Source: UBA11400 sp964473555 | GTDB taxonomy: Bacteria; Bacteroidota; Rhodothermia; Balneolales; HLUCCA01 | DNA: 64,000 bases | Reading direction: 5' to 3' | Assembly (NCBI GenBank): GCA_964473555.1 | Contig: CAYYPL010000002.1 | Coordinates: 449,597-513,596, forward strand | Shown here: positions 36,546 to 45,948 of the stretch, piece after piece | Layout: each line of letters opens with the position of its first letter | Numbering within the stretch: the stretch's first letter is position 1 | Notes under the pieces: model-generated | What the model saw: only the letters and a program-made list of their open reading frames with translations | What the model was told of the DNA's origin: nothing | The model's database searches: none | Made by a program: the position numbers and the translations under genes

Positions 36546-37442
36546 TCAAATGGAGTCCTGAATTACCCATGACTCCATTTTTTTTAGCTCCAGTACCAGT
36601 TTTTGTCGTGCTGTCCGAGCTTTGTCGGCAAAAAACTGCTGTTTTTGCGTGTACTCGCGTCTTCCTTCGGGTGTTTCGATACAAATGGGTTCTAGTCCAA
36701 AGGCACTTAAGTCATACGGACTTGCCTGCATGTCAAAGTAGCGGATTTCGCGGGCCAGTAAAAAGGTCTCCCAAACCAGCTCGGATCCCAGCCAGGGATG
36801 GAATTTGTGCGCCCATTTGTACAGATCCATATTGGCGTGGATGCATCCTCCTTGCTCATTCTGAAGCCTTTTCTCGTAGGTTGGATTCAGATTGTTCAAC
36901 GGTTCAGCGTTTGGTGTGAAAAATCTGAACGCATCGTAGTGAGAGCATCGAATCGGCAGGGAGTCTACTGTACGTGCGATATCATCTGGATGTAATCGCA
37001 GGGGCAATTGCTCATGGCGAACTTCAGAAATTTTATAAACCATGGCCCACTCGTGTAATCCATGACACCCGAAAGCCGGAGCACGCTCTAGCATCGCTTC
37101 CTGCAATTCAAGTACCCATCGGAGCATTCCCAGGCGTTTTTCAGGGAAAGTTGATGGATGCAAATGCCATTTCAGGTCAACCGGGTTGATTTGATACTTA
37201 GAATCGGAAGGCACCCAGGATCTTGAAGGATGCACATTGAAGCCTGGATTCCAGGTTCGAAGCTTTTGGGGGCCGAACGAGTAATAATCAAAAAGAAAGT
37301 CCTCGATAGGCTGTCTGATCTGTCGGCCTCGCTTTTCGAAATAAGGTTCAAGGATCTCAGTCACACGATGTTCCAGTTCCAGGCTAAAATCAGACCTGAA
37401 ATCTGTAAATTGGTTCTCTATTTCAGCTTTAAGAGTTGACAT
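36546..37442 (-). CDS. Conserved protein of unknown function
   Basis: A 298-residue soluble protein. The first third is KRGRQIRQPIEDFLFDYYSFGPQKLRTWNPGF. It is rich in Trp, His and Tyr, with FGCHGLHEWAMVYK, PIRCSHYDAFRFFTP and GGCIHANMDLYKWAHKF. Homologues in Actinobacteria are often labelled '3-methyladenine DNA glycosylase', but I see no helix-hairpin-helix or AAG signature to support that. The conserved Cys/His pairs could bind metal. I chose the ATG at 37442 over a TTG at 37451. Its 3' end carries the terminator of the convergent phosphatase gene. Confidence 0.55.
   Translation of the reverse strand: MSTLKAEIENQFTDFRSDFSLELEHRVTEILEPYFEKRGRQIRQPIEDFLFDYYSFGPQKLRTWNPGFNVHPSRSWVPSDSKYQINPVDLKWHLHPSTFPEKRLGMLRWVLELQEAMLERAPAFGCHGLHEWAMVYKISEVRHEQLPLRLHPDDIARTVDSLPIRCSHYDAFRFFTPNAEPLNNLNPTYEKRLQNEQGGCIHANMDLYKWAHKFHPWLGSELVWETFLLAREIRYFDMQASPYDLSAFGLEPICIETPEGRREYTQKQQFFADKARTARQKLVLELKKMESWVIQDSI
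36548..36585 (+). terminator. Terminator of the alkaline phosphatase gene, inside the convergent gene
   Basis: Ten-base stem AAATGGAGTC (36548-36557) with GACTCCATTT (36571-36580), followed by a run of T's to 36585. It encodes the last codons of the minus-strand gene as well. Confidence 0.8.
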
Positions 37443-37611
37443 GGCTATCAAAATACGAATTATCTGATGACGGTGCTTTCAGACATTCAATCTGCTCATT
37501 GACCTGTTCGTTCAGGTTAAAGTGACAAATAATCCCGCATTTCTGCCCATATCTGCTTATTTTTTGCTCAGAGTATATCGTTAATATCAATTATGTTGAC
37601 AAAAATTGATT

Positions 37612-38886
37612 ATGAATCACATTGAATCCTGGATTGAACATCTCTTAGTAAACTATGGGATCGCAGATGAGAGCGCGGTGTACATCAGGCTCATTATCAT
37701 GTTGGTTCTTCTGGGCCTGGTGTCTTTTTCAGCGTACCTGATTACTAAGCGTGTGGTTGTCCATTACATCTACACCATCGTAAAGAAATCTCAGGCTACC
37801 TGGGATGACATTCTTGCCGAGAAAGGGATGTTCAACAACATGGCTCATATTGTTCCGGCTTTGTTTATCAGACTAACTGCGGTAATCATATTCCGGGACT
37901 TTGAAACGGCTCTTCCCATAGTAATCAAATTGACGGATTCCTATCTGATTGTGGTAGGACTGACCGTGATTCTGGCGTTTACTCGGGTTGCCGAACACTG
38001 GTCACATCACTCCAAAGCCTTCAAAGACCAGCCACTGACTAGTTATTTTCAGCTGATCAGGATCATTTTATACATCCTGGCAGGAATACTGATACTTTCT
38101 GTGTTACTGGACCGCTCTCCGATATACTTTCTCGGTGCTTTTGGAACGTTGTCAGCAATATTGTTACTCGTATTTAAAGATACGATACTTGGCTTGGTGG
38201 CCAGTGTGCAGATTGCCGCCAATGATATGGTCAAGATTGGGGACTGGGTTGAGATGCCCAAGTTCAATGCAGATGGTGACGTGATTGCCATCAATCTGAA
38301 CACGGTTAAAGTGCAAAATTTTGATCGGACCATAACAACCATTCCTACTTACTATTTCATTACAGACAGTTTTAAAAACTGGCGTGGGATGCAGGAAAGT
38401 GGAGGAAGGCGAATCAAGCGTTCTGTTTATTTGAATGTAGATTCAATCAGGTTTGTTGATCCGGATACCCGTGAACGCTTTAAAAAATTTAATCTGCTCA
38501 CAGATTTTGTGACCCAGCGACAGCAGGAAATCGAACAGTACAATCGAGACCACCAAATTGACACTTCCGAGTTGATCAATGGAAGAAGGATGACCAACAT
38601 TGGTGTGTTTCGTCGATATGTGGAGTTTTATCTGCGTAATCATCCAAGAATTCTCAAAGACTCGACCATCATGGTGCGTCAGCTTTCCATTGACGATAAA
38701 GGTGTTCCTCTGGAGATCTATTGCTTTACCAACACCACGGTCTGGGTGGAGTATGAAAGCATACAGGCCGATATTTTCGATCATCTGCTTGCCGCAGCAG
38801 GATTCTTCGATCTTGAAATCTACCAGCAACCCAGTGGCCGAGATATTTTAAAGGGTGTACAGGCGCTGGTCACATCCAATCGTTGA
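37612..38886 (+). CDS. MscS-family mechanosensitive channel
   Basis: Inner-membrane osmotic safety valve, 424 residues, of the YbdG-like size class. It has five predicted TM helices (from about residue 25 to 190). The MscS pore region is AFGTLSAILLLVFKDTILGLVASVQIAANDMVKIGDWVEMP, followed by a cytoplasmic beta domain (GDVIAINLNTVKVQNFDRTITTIPTYYF) and a long C-terminal region with RPSW-like PLEIYCFTNTTVWVEYE. I chose the ATG at 37612; an in-frame TTG lies at 37606. The next gene starts ten bases later. Confidence 0.88.
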   Translation: MNHIESWIEHLLVNYGIADESAVYIRLIIMLVLLGLVSFSAYLITKRVVVHYIYTIVKKSQATWDDILAEKGMFNNMAHIVPALFIRLTAVIIFRDFETALPIVIKLTDSYLIVVGLTVILAFTRVAEHWSHHSKAFKDQPLTSYFQLIRIILYILAGILILSVLLDRSPIYFLGAFGTLSAILLLVFKDTILGLVASVQIAANDMVKIGDWVEMPKFNADGDVIAINLNTVKVQNFDRTITTIPTYYFITDSFKNWRGMQESGGRRIKRSVYLNVDSIRFVDPDTRERFKKFNLLTDFVTQRQQEIEQYNRDHQIDTSELINGRRMTNIGVFRRYVEFYLRNHPRILKDSTIMVRQLSIDDKGVPLEIYCFTNTTVWVEYESIQADIFDHLLAAAGFFDLEIYQQPSGRDILKGVQALVTSNR

Positions 38887-38895
38887 TCAATCACC

Positions 38896-40080
38896 ATGAA
38901 ATCCGCATTTTACAAACATATCGCTCAAACCAGTGATGGACCCATCGGTCTTGAAATCGATGTTGCACGGGGAGTGTATCTGTATACCAAAGATGGACGT
39001 CGAATCACGGATTTCATATCGGGTATTGCAGTCAGTTCCTTGGGGCATGCTCATCCTGCGATCGTGAAAGCTGTTCAGGATCAGGCTGCAAAGCATATGC
39101 ACGTTATGGTCTATGGCGAATTTATCCAAAAACCCCAAATAGACCTGGCCGAATTGCTTGCCGGTCAGTTGCCGCAGGAGCTAAGTCGGATTTATTTCGT
39201 TAATTCGGGCACTGAAGCCAATGAAGGGGCGTTGAAACTGGCCAAAAAATTTACTCGACGTACAAAACTCGTAGGATTTAAGAACAGTTATCATGGGGAT
39301 ACGCACGGAAGTTTGAGTGTGACCGGTCGTGATGTGTACCGTGATCCTTATCTACCATTACTGCCGGATGTTCATTTTTTGACATTCAATGCATTCGATG
39401 GGCTTGAAACAATTGACCATGATACCGCCTGTGTTATCATGGAACCCATTCAGGGTGAAGGAGGCATCATTTCATCACATCCTGATTGGATTCGGGCAGT
39501 TCGAAAGAGATGTACTGAGGTTGGGGCGCTTCTCATTTTTGATGAAATCCAAAGTGGATTCGGGAGAACAGGTAAACTGTTTGCCTTTCAACACTATGGA
39601 GTCCAACCAGACATTCTCTGTATGGCAAAAGCTATGGGAGGCGGTATGCCACTTGGTGGATTTGCTTCCTCAGACGAGATTTTCGAAGTGTTCAAGTATC
39701 ATCCGCCGTTGAATCACGTGACCACCTTTGGTGGACATCCCGTAAGTTGTGCTGCATCACATGCCGCCCTGAAGGTACTCCTTGAGCAAAATCTGATGTC
39801 CCGAGCCTCCGTAATCGAGCAACGGGTCCGGTCAGCTCTTGATTTGGAACCGGTCAAAGAGATCCGGGGGGTTGGTGCCATGCTTGGAATCCAGTTATAT
39901 AGCTTCGACCAGACACGTGACGTTGTGCAACAATGTTTTGACCATGGGATTTTACTCGGATGGACACTTCATTCCAATACGTTGATCCGAATTGCTCCAC
40001 CATTGGTGATCACCGATGATGAACTTAACGAAACGCTGCATATCCTCAGAGAAGTCATCCTCAAAGTAGGCTTGAGCTAA
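38896..40080 (+). CDS. Class III (ornithine/acetylornithine-type) aminotransferase
   Basis: A 394-residue PLP aminotransferase. It shows SGIAVSSLGHAHPAIVKAV, FVNSGTEANEGALKLA, KNSYHGDTHGSLSVTG, EPIQGEGGII, IFDEIQSGFGRTG, the PLP lysine in MAKAMGGGMPLGG, and TFGGHPVSCAASHAAL. A second, separate argD lies in the arg operon (61768-62943), so this copy likely serves another omega-amino acid substrate (ornithine, 4-aminobutyrate, lysine or similar). It lies ten bases after the MscS channel gene and ahead of the M1 peptidase. Substrate cannot be assigned. Confidence 0.8.
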   Translation: MKSAFYKHIAQTSDGPIGLEIDVARGVYLYTKDGRRITDFISGIAVSSLGHAHPAIVKAVQDQAAKHMHVMVYGEFIQKPQIDLAELLAGQLPQELSRIYFVNSGTEANEGALKLAKKFTRRTKLVGFKNSYHGDTHGSLSVTGRDVYRDPYLPLLPDVHFLTFNAFDGLETIDHDTACVIMEPIQGEGGIISSHPDWIRAVRKRCTEVGALLIFDEIQSGFGRTGKLFAFQHYGVQPDILCMAKAMGGGMPLGGFASSDEIFEVFKYHPPLNHVTTFGGHPVSCAASHAALKVLLEQNLMSRASVIEQRVRSALDLEPVKEIRGVGAMLGIQLYSFDQTRDVVQQCFDHGILLGWTLHSNTLIRIAPPLVITDDELNETLHILREVILKVGLS

Positions 40081-40173
40081 GCTTCCCACTCCGATATTGA
40101 ATTAATTTGACAACTTTGGACCACAAAAAATCCTATACTTGGTATGAACATGCATCACCTAAATTACACGTTT

Positions 40174-42117
40174 ATGAAAAAAAGTATCTTTTTTACAGTA
40201 CTTGGTCTGTTTATGCCGATGATCTTACTTGCGCAGACTACCTGGGAACGGCCATTTGTAAATCCGATCGACATCGAGATTCCACAGGAATACCTTCGGG
40301 CTATCGACAATGGTACACGCAATGCAGATGGTACTCCAGGCCCAAATTACTGGCAACAGCGAGCCGATTATACCATTAAAGCGACGTTGCACACGGACAA
40401 AAACCTGCTCGAAGGGAATGTATCCATAACATACTATAACAATTCTCCGGACTCACTGAGATTAGTACACATGGATCTGGATCTGAATACACACAAAGAA
40501 GGAGCGCTTAGAAATGAGACAGTAGAAGTAACCGATGCCATCACCATACTCGGGGTAAACGCCAACGGACAAACACTTGCGGCTGGCGGGCGCAGTGGCT
40601 TCAGATACATGATCAATGGTACCCGCATGGTTTTAGTGCTTCCTGAATCTGTCGCACCGGGTCAGTCTGTTGAAATTGAAGTAGACTGGACGCTGGATAT
40701 CCCACAAGCAGGTGCTGGCGGAAGAATGGGTTATGATTCTGGTAATGTGTTTTTTCTGGCCTACTGGTATCCCAGAATGGCTGTATATGATGATTTAATC
40801 GGCTGGCATCCAGATCCCTTTCTTTCCAGAGCAGAGTTTTATCATGGATTTGCGAATTATTCAATCGAAATCTCTGCTCCGGGTAACTGGGTAGTGATGA
40901 GTACAGGTGAGTTTTTGAATCCAGAAGAAACACTGGCATCAGATGTTCTGCAGCGATACCGCCAAGCTGCACACAGTGATGCCATCGTTCAGGTTGTGGG
41001 TCCAGAACATTTCGGTGAAGCCGCCACTGCGGGGACTGCATCGGATATCTTGACCTGGAAGTTTTATGCTAAAGATGTCCGTGATATTGCTTTCTCCGCG
41101 ACACGCGAGTCGATATGGGATAGTGGAAGAACTTCGGTTGGCGACAAAGATAACGATGGGGTAGAAGATTTCATCCAGGTACACTCATTTTGGAGACAAA
41201 GTGCCCCATTATGGGAAAAATCAGCCGAATATCAGCAACATGCGATTAATTTTTTGTCGCGCTACACTGGGTTTTCTTATCCATGGTCACACATGACAGC
41301 AGTCGAAGCAGCCAATATCATTGGAGGAGGAATGGAATTCCCAATGATGACTATTATTGGTGATTACAATCGTGCCGGGGCTAATGCACTATACAGCGTA
41401 ACATTGCATGAATTGGCACACATGTGGATTCCATTGATCGTGAGCACCGATGAGCGACGATACAGTTGGTTTGATGAAGGCTACACCGTCTTTCAGACGG
41501 ACTCGGGGAAACTGGAATATATCCCTGGTATTGATCATCGTGATTTGACACGGAATAGCTATCTGGGATTTGCCAGAACCGGGCAAGAAGGGGAAATAAT
41601 GCGATGGTCTGACTACCAATATACACCAGCTGCCTTCGGTGTAGCTTCTTATCCCAAGCCAGCGACGATACTTACGGCACTTAAGGGAGTATTGGGTGAG
41701 GAAAAGTTCATGGAAGTACACCGAGCACTGTTTCAGCAGTGGAATTTCAAACTGTTGAGTGTGTATGACTGGTTTTCATTTGTCGAGACGATATCCGGGG
41801 AGGAGCTGTACTGGTTCTGGAGAAGTTGGTACTTCGAGACCTGGATGTTGGATCAAGCGGTAGTTAGAGTAGAGCAGGATCGAAATGGATCGGTGGTTAC
41901 CGTACGTGATAATGGCTTTGCAATCATGCCCGTTGATCTTACCATCACATTACGCAATGGAGAAGTCCATACACATCGCCATGGCGTTCAGAACTGGCTT
42001 TCTGGACAACGAGAAGCACAAATTCGTATTCCACACCGCAATGTTGCCAAAATCGAAATCGATGCCGAACATCACTACCCAGATACTGACCGCTCGAATA
42101 ACGTCTGGAATCGATAA
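40174..42117 (+). CDS. M1-family metallopeptidase, secreted
   Basis: Zinc aminopeptidase of the gluzincin M1 family, exported. The signal peptide is MKKSIFFTVLGLFMPMILLAQ, which favours the ATG at 40174 over 40144. The zinc site is HELAH with the third ligand Glu exactly 18 residues later (HELAH...WFDEG). GGGMEFPMMTI provides the substrate-contacting GxMEN-like loop. The N-terminal beta-sandwich (ADYTIKATLHTDKNLLEGNVSITYYNNS) is typical. Of 647 residues, the last ~100 form a beta domain. A strong bidirectional terminator follows. Confidence 0.9.
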   Translation: MKKSIFFTVLGLFMPMILLAQTTWERPFVNPIDIEIPQEYLRAIDNGTRNADGTPGPNYWQQRADYTIKATLHTDKNLLEGNVSITYYNNSPDSLRLVHMDLDLNTHKEGALRNETVEVTDAITILGVNANGQTLAAGGRSGFRYMINGTRMVLVLPESVAPGQSVEIEVDWTLDIPQAGAGGRMGYDSGNVFFLAYWYPRMAVYDDLIGWHPDPFLSRAEFYHGFANYSIEISAPGNWVVMSTGEFLNPEETLASDVLQRYRQAAHSDAIVQVVGPEHFGEAATAGTASDILTWKFYAKDVRDIAFSATRESIWDSGRTSVGDKDNDGVEDFIQVHSFWRQSAPLWEKSAEYQQHAINFLSRYTGFSYPWSHMTAVEAANIIGGGMEFPMMTIIGDYNRAGANALYSVTLHELAHMWIPLIVSTDERRYSWFDEGYTVFQTDSGKLEYIPGIDHRDLTRNSYLGFARTGQEGEIMRWSDYQYTPAAFGVASYPKPATILTALKGVLGEEKFMEVHRALFQQWNFKLLSVYDWFSFVETISGEELYWFWRSWYFETWMLDQAVVRVEQDRNGSVVTVRDNGFAIMPVDLTITLRNGEVHTHRHGVQNWLSGQREAQIRIPHRNVAKIEIDAEHHYPDTDRSNNVWNR

Positions 42118-42145
42118 GAGCAAGTAATGTGCCCCGGAAGTATTC

Positions 42146-42182
42146 AAAAAAGGCCGGCTGTTTGTCATAGTCGGCCTTTTTT
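42146..42182. terminator. Bidirectional terminator between M1 peptidase and 5'-nucleotidase genes
   Basis: Eleven-base perfect stem AAAAAAGGCCG (42146-42156) with CGGCCTTTTTT (42172-42182), with further pairing inside. A-run and T-run are symmetric, so it can end transcripts from both convergent genes. Confidence 0.85.
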
Positions 42183-42209
42183 GTGTTTAAACCTTGTAGA
42201 AGTCACCAA

Positions 42210-43901
42210 TTACCACACGAATCGCCAATTCTCGACAAACACGTCCTGTGTCGATAACGAGTCCTGCTTAACTAAATACTCTTCCAGCATCGTTCTTACT
42301 GAAATGTCGGATTCCCAGGATACCGATGAACCACTTAACATCGTGTAACCACCTCCACCTTCGCCTCGATACGAATTAACAGCCATTGAAAAGATCTGTG
42401 AATCGGACACAGCACGTCCGTTGAACGTCAGCTTTGTAAGGCGACTACCAATTGGCCGACGTAAATCCAGTTCATAATCAACACCGGCAATGCTGTCGAA
42501 ATTGTATCCTGGAATACTGCGGTCTTGGACCGGTTGTCCGTTTTCAACTCCAGTATAGAAACGTGCGCTCTGTTCCAGATAGTCACGTAGCTGTTTTCCG
42601 TTGATTTCGATCACATAAAGCATATTTTCGTAAGGGTATATCGCAGCCATATTCTTCCGACTGATTGCCCCTGGTCCGAATACGGCATCGGTAGTGAAGG
42701 CGGAAGCTGCAGATAATTGAGCTCCAGTGACCTCCAGCTGGACTTTGTGAATCAGATCAACGATTGGATGATCGCCAAGGCGTGCGTTCGTGGCGTCCCA
42801 GTTGTCTGATGTCGAAGTCAATGCTTCATTCACATAAGCTCTTGTAGCCTCGTGATAAGGCTGCATAAGTTCTGAAATTGCTGGTGAAGCCTGTACATTT
42901 TCCACCGAAAAAGCTCGTGTTATGGCATCAACTACTTCAATTTGTCCGCTTTCAGTTCGCGTAACAGTAAGTTTACCCTCGCCGAGGTGAGAGGCCCATC
43001 GACCCGCCTGGATTACAGGGACGTACACGTTCTCCGTGCGCTGCACATAAGAATTTTCAGTAACCCGATGTGAGTGTCCGAACACGAAAAGGTCGATTCC
43101 CGGGACAGTTTCAAGTAGTTCTCGGCCAAAATTCTCCTCCGGAACATCCGGATCGTTGTACGATGAGCCCGGCTCGAGTCCACAATGCGCCAGCACAACG
43201 ATCAATTCAGCACCAGCGTTTCTGGCTTCCGCTACAAATCGTTTTCCTGCCTCAACCCCATCCACAAAATCAAGTCTACCACCAACCCTTGGTCGATCCC
43301 AAACCATGGATCCAGGAGTCGTCAACCCAACAATTCCAACCTTAACACCTCCCACTTGGGTTATGTGATAGGGTTTGTATGCAGGCTCATCCGTTCCATG
43401 GTGATAGATATTCGCTGCCAGGTACTCAATACCTGGTGATTGTTCCAGACGCTTGTACAGATACTCGATGCCAAAGTTGAACTCGTGATTACCTAATACA
43501 AAAGCGTCATAGTTCATCGCTTCAGCTGCTTTGAGTAAGGGATAATAGGGAGTTAATGTGTCGGAATTAGCGAAATATGCGGCAAATTGATTGCCCTGAA
43601 GCCAGTCTCCGGCATCAATCAACACGGTATGTGGCTGAATGGCTCGTACAGAATCTACCAGTGTAGCGACCTTTGCCAATCCATATCGTTCTTCCAGGGT
43701 ATCGGTGTTATAATCCCAAGGAAGTACCCAGCCATGTAAATCAGTACTGGTGAGAACACTGATGGTAACGGTGTCGCCAACGGCTAAAGGAGTAGTCGTT
43801 ATACCGGAATTAGGCTGACAGGCAGTTATCAGTATGCCACTTACAACAAGTAATGGCCATATGATACATTGAAAACGATTTCTAGGTTTTGACATATACA
43901 T
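42210..43901 (-). CDS. 5'-nucleotidase / cyclic phosphodiesterase lipoprotein
   Basis: A 563-residue extracytoplasmic metallophosphoesterase of the UshA/CpdB family. The signal peptide ends ILITACQPNSG (lipobox). The N-terminal metal site has TSTDLHGW, IDAGDWLQG, LGNHEFNFG, VLAHCGLE and FGHSHRV. The C-terminal nucleotide-binding domain includes IYPYENMLYVIEINGKQLRDYLEQSARFY and FDSIAGVDYELDLRRPIGSRL. It probably releases phosphate from nucleotides or 2',3'-cyclic nucleotides. An ATG two codons in (43895) is an equal start candidate. Confidence 0.9.
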   Translation of the reverse strand: MYMSKPRNRFQCIIWPLLVVSGILITACQPNSGITTTPLAVGDTVTISVLTSTDLHGWVLPWDYNTDTLEERYGLAKVATLVDSVRAIQPHTVLIDAGDWLQGNQFAAYFANSDTLTPYYPLLKAAEAMNYDAFVLGNHEFNFGIEYLYKRLEQSPGIEYLAANIYHHGTDEPAYKPYHITQVGGVKVGIVGLTTPGSMVWDRPRVGGRLDFVDGVEAGKRFVAEARNAGAELIVVLAHCGLEPGSSYNDPDVPEENFGRELLETVPGIDLFVFGHSHRVTENSYVQRTENVYVPVIQAGRWASHLGEGKLTVTRTESGQIEVVDAITRAFSVENVQASPAISELMQPYHEATRAYVNEALTSTSDNWDATNARLGDHPIVDLIHKVQLEVTGAQLSAASAFTTDAVFGPGAISRKNMAAIYPYENMLYVIEINGKQLRDYLEQSARFYTGVENGQPVQDRSIPGYNFDSIAGVDYELDLRRPIGSRLTKLTFNGRAVSDSQIFSMAVNSYRGEGGGGYTMLSGSSVSWESDISVRTMLEEYLVKQDSLSTQDVFVENWRFVW

Positions 43902-44025
43902 CGGGTTTGTTATTATGCCTGGATAAAGTTCACAAAATCGCGAAAAAAGACGACAAAATCTGTTACATTTGACCGTTACTTTTTTCAGTATGTAAACCTA
44001 AACGTGAAGTAATCCTAAAGGTTAG

Positions 44026-44508
44026 ATGTCAAAAAGACGCTACTGGCTCATGAAATCAGAGCCCGATGAGTTTGGAATCGATGACTTGATTAAGGCTGAA
44101 CATCAAACCACACGCTGGGAAGGAGTGCGTAATTATCAGGCACGAAATTTTATGCGAGACGAAATGAAACCCGGTGATGGAGTCCTATTTTACCACTCAA
44201 ATGCGAATACTTTAGCCATCGTGGGAACGATGAACGTTGCGAGCGAATCCTACCCGGATCCCTCTCAATTCGATCCACATTCTGAGTATTTTGATCCCAA
44301 AAGCAGCGAGGATAACCCACGGTGGATGCTTGTCGATGTGGTGTTCACCCGAAAGTTTGAACATCCAGTTTTACGAGAGTCCTTGGCTCAGACCGAGGGG
44401 CTGGAAAACATGGTGTTGCTTCAAAAAGGATCCAGACTCAGTATCAATCCGGTAACGGCACATGAATGGAACATCATACATCAACTAGCAGGTATAAAAC
44501 CAGTCTGA
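44026..44508 (+). CDS. EVE-domain protein
   Basis: A 160-residue single-domain EVE protein (PUA-like fold, related to thymocyte nuclear protein 1). Typical features are RYWLMKSEPDEFGIDDLIK, TTRWEGVRNYQARNFMRDEMKPGDGVLFYHSN, GTMNVASESYPD, and RWMLVDVVFTRKFEHPV. EVE domains bind modified bases in DNA or RNA, such as 5-methylcytosine derivatives or tRNA modifications. It starts a four-gene plus-strand group; dCTP deaminase follows after one base. A TACATTTG box (43964-43971) could be the -7 element of its promoter. Confidence 0.9.
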   Translation: MSKRRYWLMKSEPDEFGIDDLIKAEHQTTRWEGVRNYQARNFMRDEMKPGDGVLFYHSNANTLAIVGTMNVASESYPDPSQFDPHSEYFDPKSSEDNPRWMLVDVVFTRKFEHPVLRESLAQTEGLENMVLLQKGSRLSINPVTAHEWNIIHQLAGIKPV

Positions 44509-44509
44509 T

Positions 44510-45715
44510 ATGGCACAAAACGATCCGATATATCTCAGAACCAAAGGTGTTCTACCCATCCAGCGCATCAAATTGCTTCAACATGTGGGAGTCATAAAGA
44601 CTCCAAAAGAATTCCCGCTTCAGGAAGGACAATTTCAGCCTAATTCTTTGGATTTAAGACTCGGAACGGTAGCCCACAGGGTGCGCTGTAGTTTTTTGCC
44701 GGAAAATGAGTCTGTCGAGGATAAACTCAAAAAATTAACACAGCATTCATTCTCGATTGATGAGGGTGCAGTTCTTGAGCCTAACTGTACCTACATCATC
44801 CCACTTCTGGAAGAACTTCATCTGCCCGATAGCTCTACGTATGCGCTTTTCAAAAAGGGAAGTTCATCCAAGATGAAAGAAGCCGCTATCTTTACGGAAG
44901 AAAAGCTGTCTGCCAGAACGAATCCCAAGAGTTCTACGGGCAGGCTGGACATCTTTACCCGGGTAATTACCGATTATTCCCATCGCTTTGAAGAAATAGT
45001 GCCTGGGTATTCGGGTAAGCTTTTTCTGGAGGTTGTCCCCAAGTCTTTTCCAATTCGCGTTCGAACCGGACAACGCCTGAATCAACTGCGCATCCGACAT
45101 GGTTTCTCCTTGTTGTCGGACGAAGATATACTACGTACTCACCACAATGATCCTTTTCTTTTTACCGATAGTGTGAATCCGGTGCCTATTGATGACCTGA
45201 AAGTCAATAACGGGCTGTTCATGAGCGTAAGCCTGCAAAGTGAAAAAGGTGGAATAGTTGGTTATAAAGCCAAAAAAAACCGTGATTTGATCGATCTTGA
45301 TATGATCAATCACTACAAAGTGTCTGAGTTTTGGGATCCCATTTATGCCAATCAGGATGACTATCTGATACTCGAACCTGAAGCGTTCTATATTTTTGCA
45401 TCCAAAGAACGTTGCCGAATTCCCGCACATCTGGCCGCCGAAATGGTACCTTACGATACCGGTTCGGGTGAATTACGGACACATTATGCCGGATTTTTCG
45501 ACAGCGGATTTGGTGGTCGGAAATCGGAAGGAGGGGCCCGGGCGGTTCTCGAAGTCCGATCTCACGATGTACCTTTTTTGATTGAGGATGGGCAAACCTT
45601 TTTCAGAATGGTATTCGAACCCAATACAGAGATCCCTGAATTGATTTATGGCCGTGATATCGAGAGTAATTATCAGGGTCAGGATCTGAAACTAAGTAAA
45701 CATTTCAAAGAGTAG
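44510..45715 (+). CDS. dcd: Two-domain dCTP deaminase
   Basis: A 401-residue protein consisting of two tandem dCTP deaminase/dUTPase-like halves, as in the long form found in Alphaproteobacteria. The first half has QPNSLDLRLGTVAHRV, a KKGSSSKMKEAAIFTEEKLSARTNPKS segment and ITDYSHRFEEIVPGYSGKLFLEV. The second half has ELRTHYAGFFDSGFGG, GARAVLEVRSHDVPFLIEDG. The enzyme would convert dCTP to dUTP for dTTP supply. It sits between the EVE gene and a BFD-like ferredoxin gene with gaps of one to two bases. Confidence 0.85.
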   Translation: MAQNDPIYLRTKGVLPIQRIKLLQHVGVIKTPKEFPLQEGQFQPNSLDLRLGTVAHRVRCSFLPENESVEDKLKKLTQHSFSIDEGAVLEPNCTYIIPLLEELHLPDSSTYALFKKGSSSKMKEAAIFTEEKLSARTNPKSSTGRLDIFTRVITDYSHRFEEIVPGYSGKLFLEVVPKSFPIRVRTGQRLNQLRIRHGFSLLSDEDILRTHHNDPFLFTDSVNPVPIDDLKVNNGLFMSVSLQSEKGGIVGYKAKKNRDLIDLDMINHYKVSEFWDPIYANQDDYLILEPEAFYIFASKERCRIPAHLAAEMVPYDTGSGELRTHYAGFFDSGFGGRKSEGGARAVLEVRSHDVPFLIEDGQTFFRMVFEPNTEIPELIYGRDIESNYQGQDLKLSKHFKE

Positions 45716-45717
45716 AG

Positions 45718-45945
45718 ATGAATTCAAAAGCCAGAACGGTCACGCGGTGTGTGTGTCGTTACCGGACCTTTGAGCAAATCCGTTTGCTCATGGATACCTA
45801 CGAGTTGTCTACATTACAACAGGTAACGGACAAAAAAATTGCAGGCGACAATTGCGGAATGTGTAGACCGTACATTTCCAATATGATAAAAACCGGACAA
45901 ATGACCTTCGCTCCCGGAGAAATCGATCCGGATTATAGTGAGTAA
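45718..45945 (+). CDS. BFD-like [2Fe-2S] ferredoxin
   Basis: A 75-residue protein with four Cys in the BFD pattern: VTRCVCRYRTF and GDNCGMCRPYI (CxC ... CxxC). This small iron-sulfur fold is found in bacterioferritin-associated ferredoxin and in nitrite reductase. No signal peptide is present. The neighbouring genes do not obviously need a redox partner, so its role is unknown. It is followed after three bases by rsmE. Confidence 0.8.
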   Translation: MNSKARTVTRCVCRYRTFEQIRLLMDTYELSTLQQVTDKKIAGDNCGMCRPYISNMIKTGQMTFAPGEIDPDYSE

Positions 45946-45948
45946 ATC

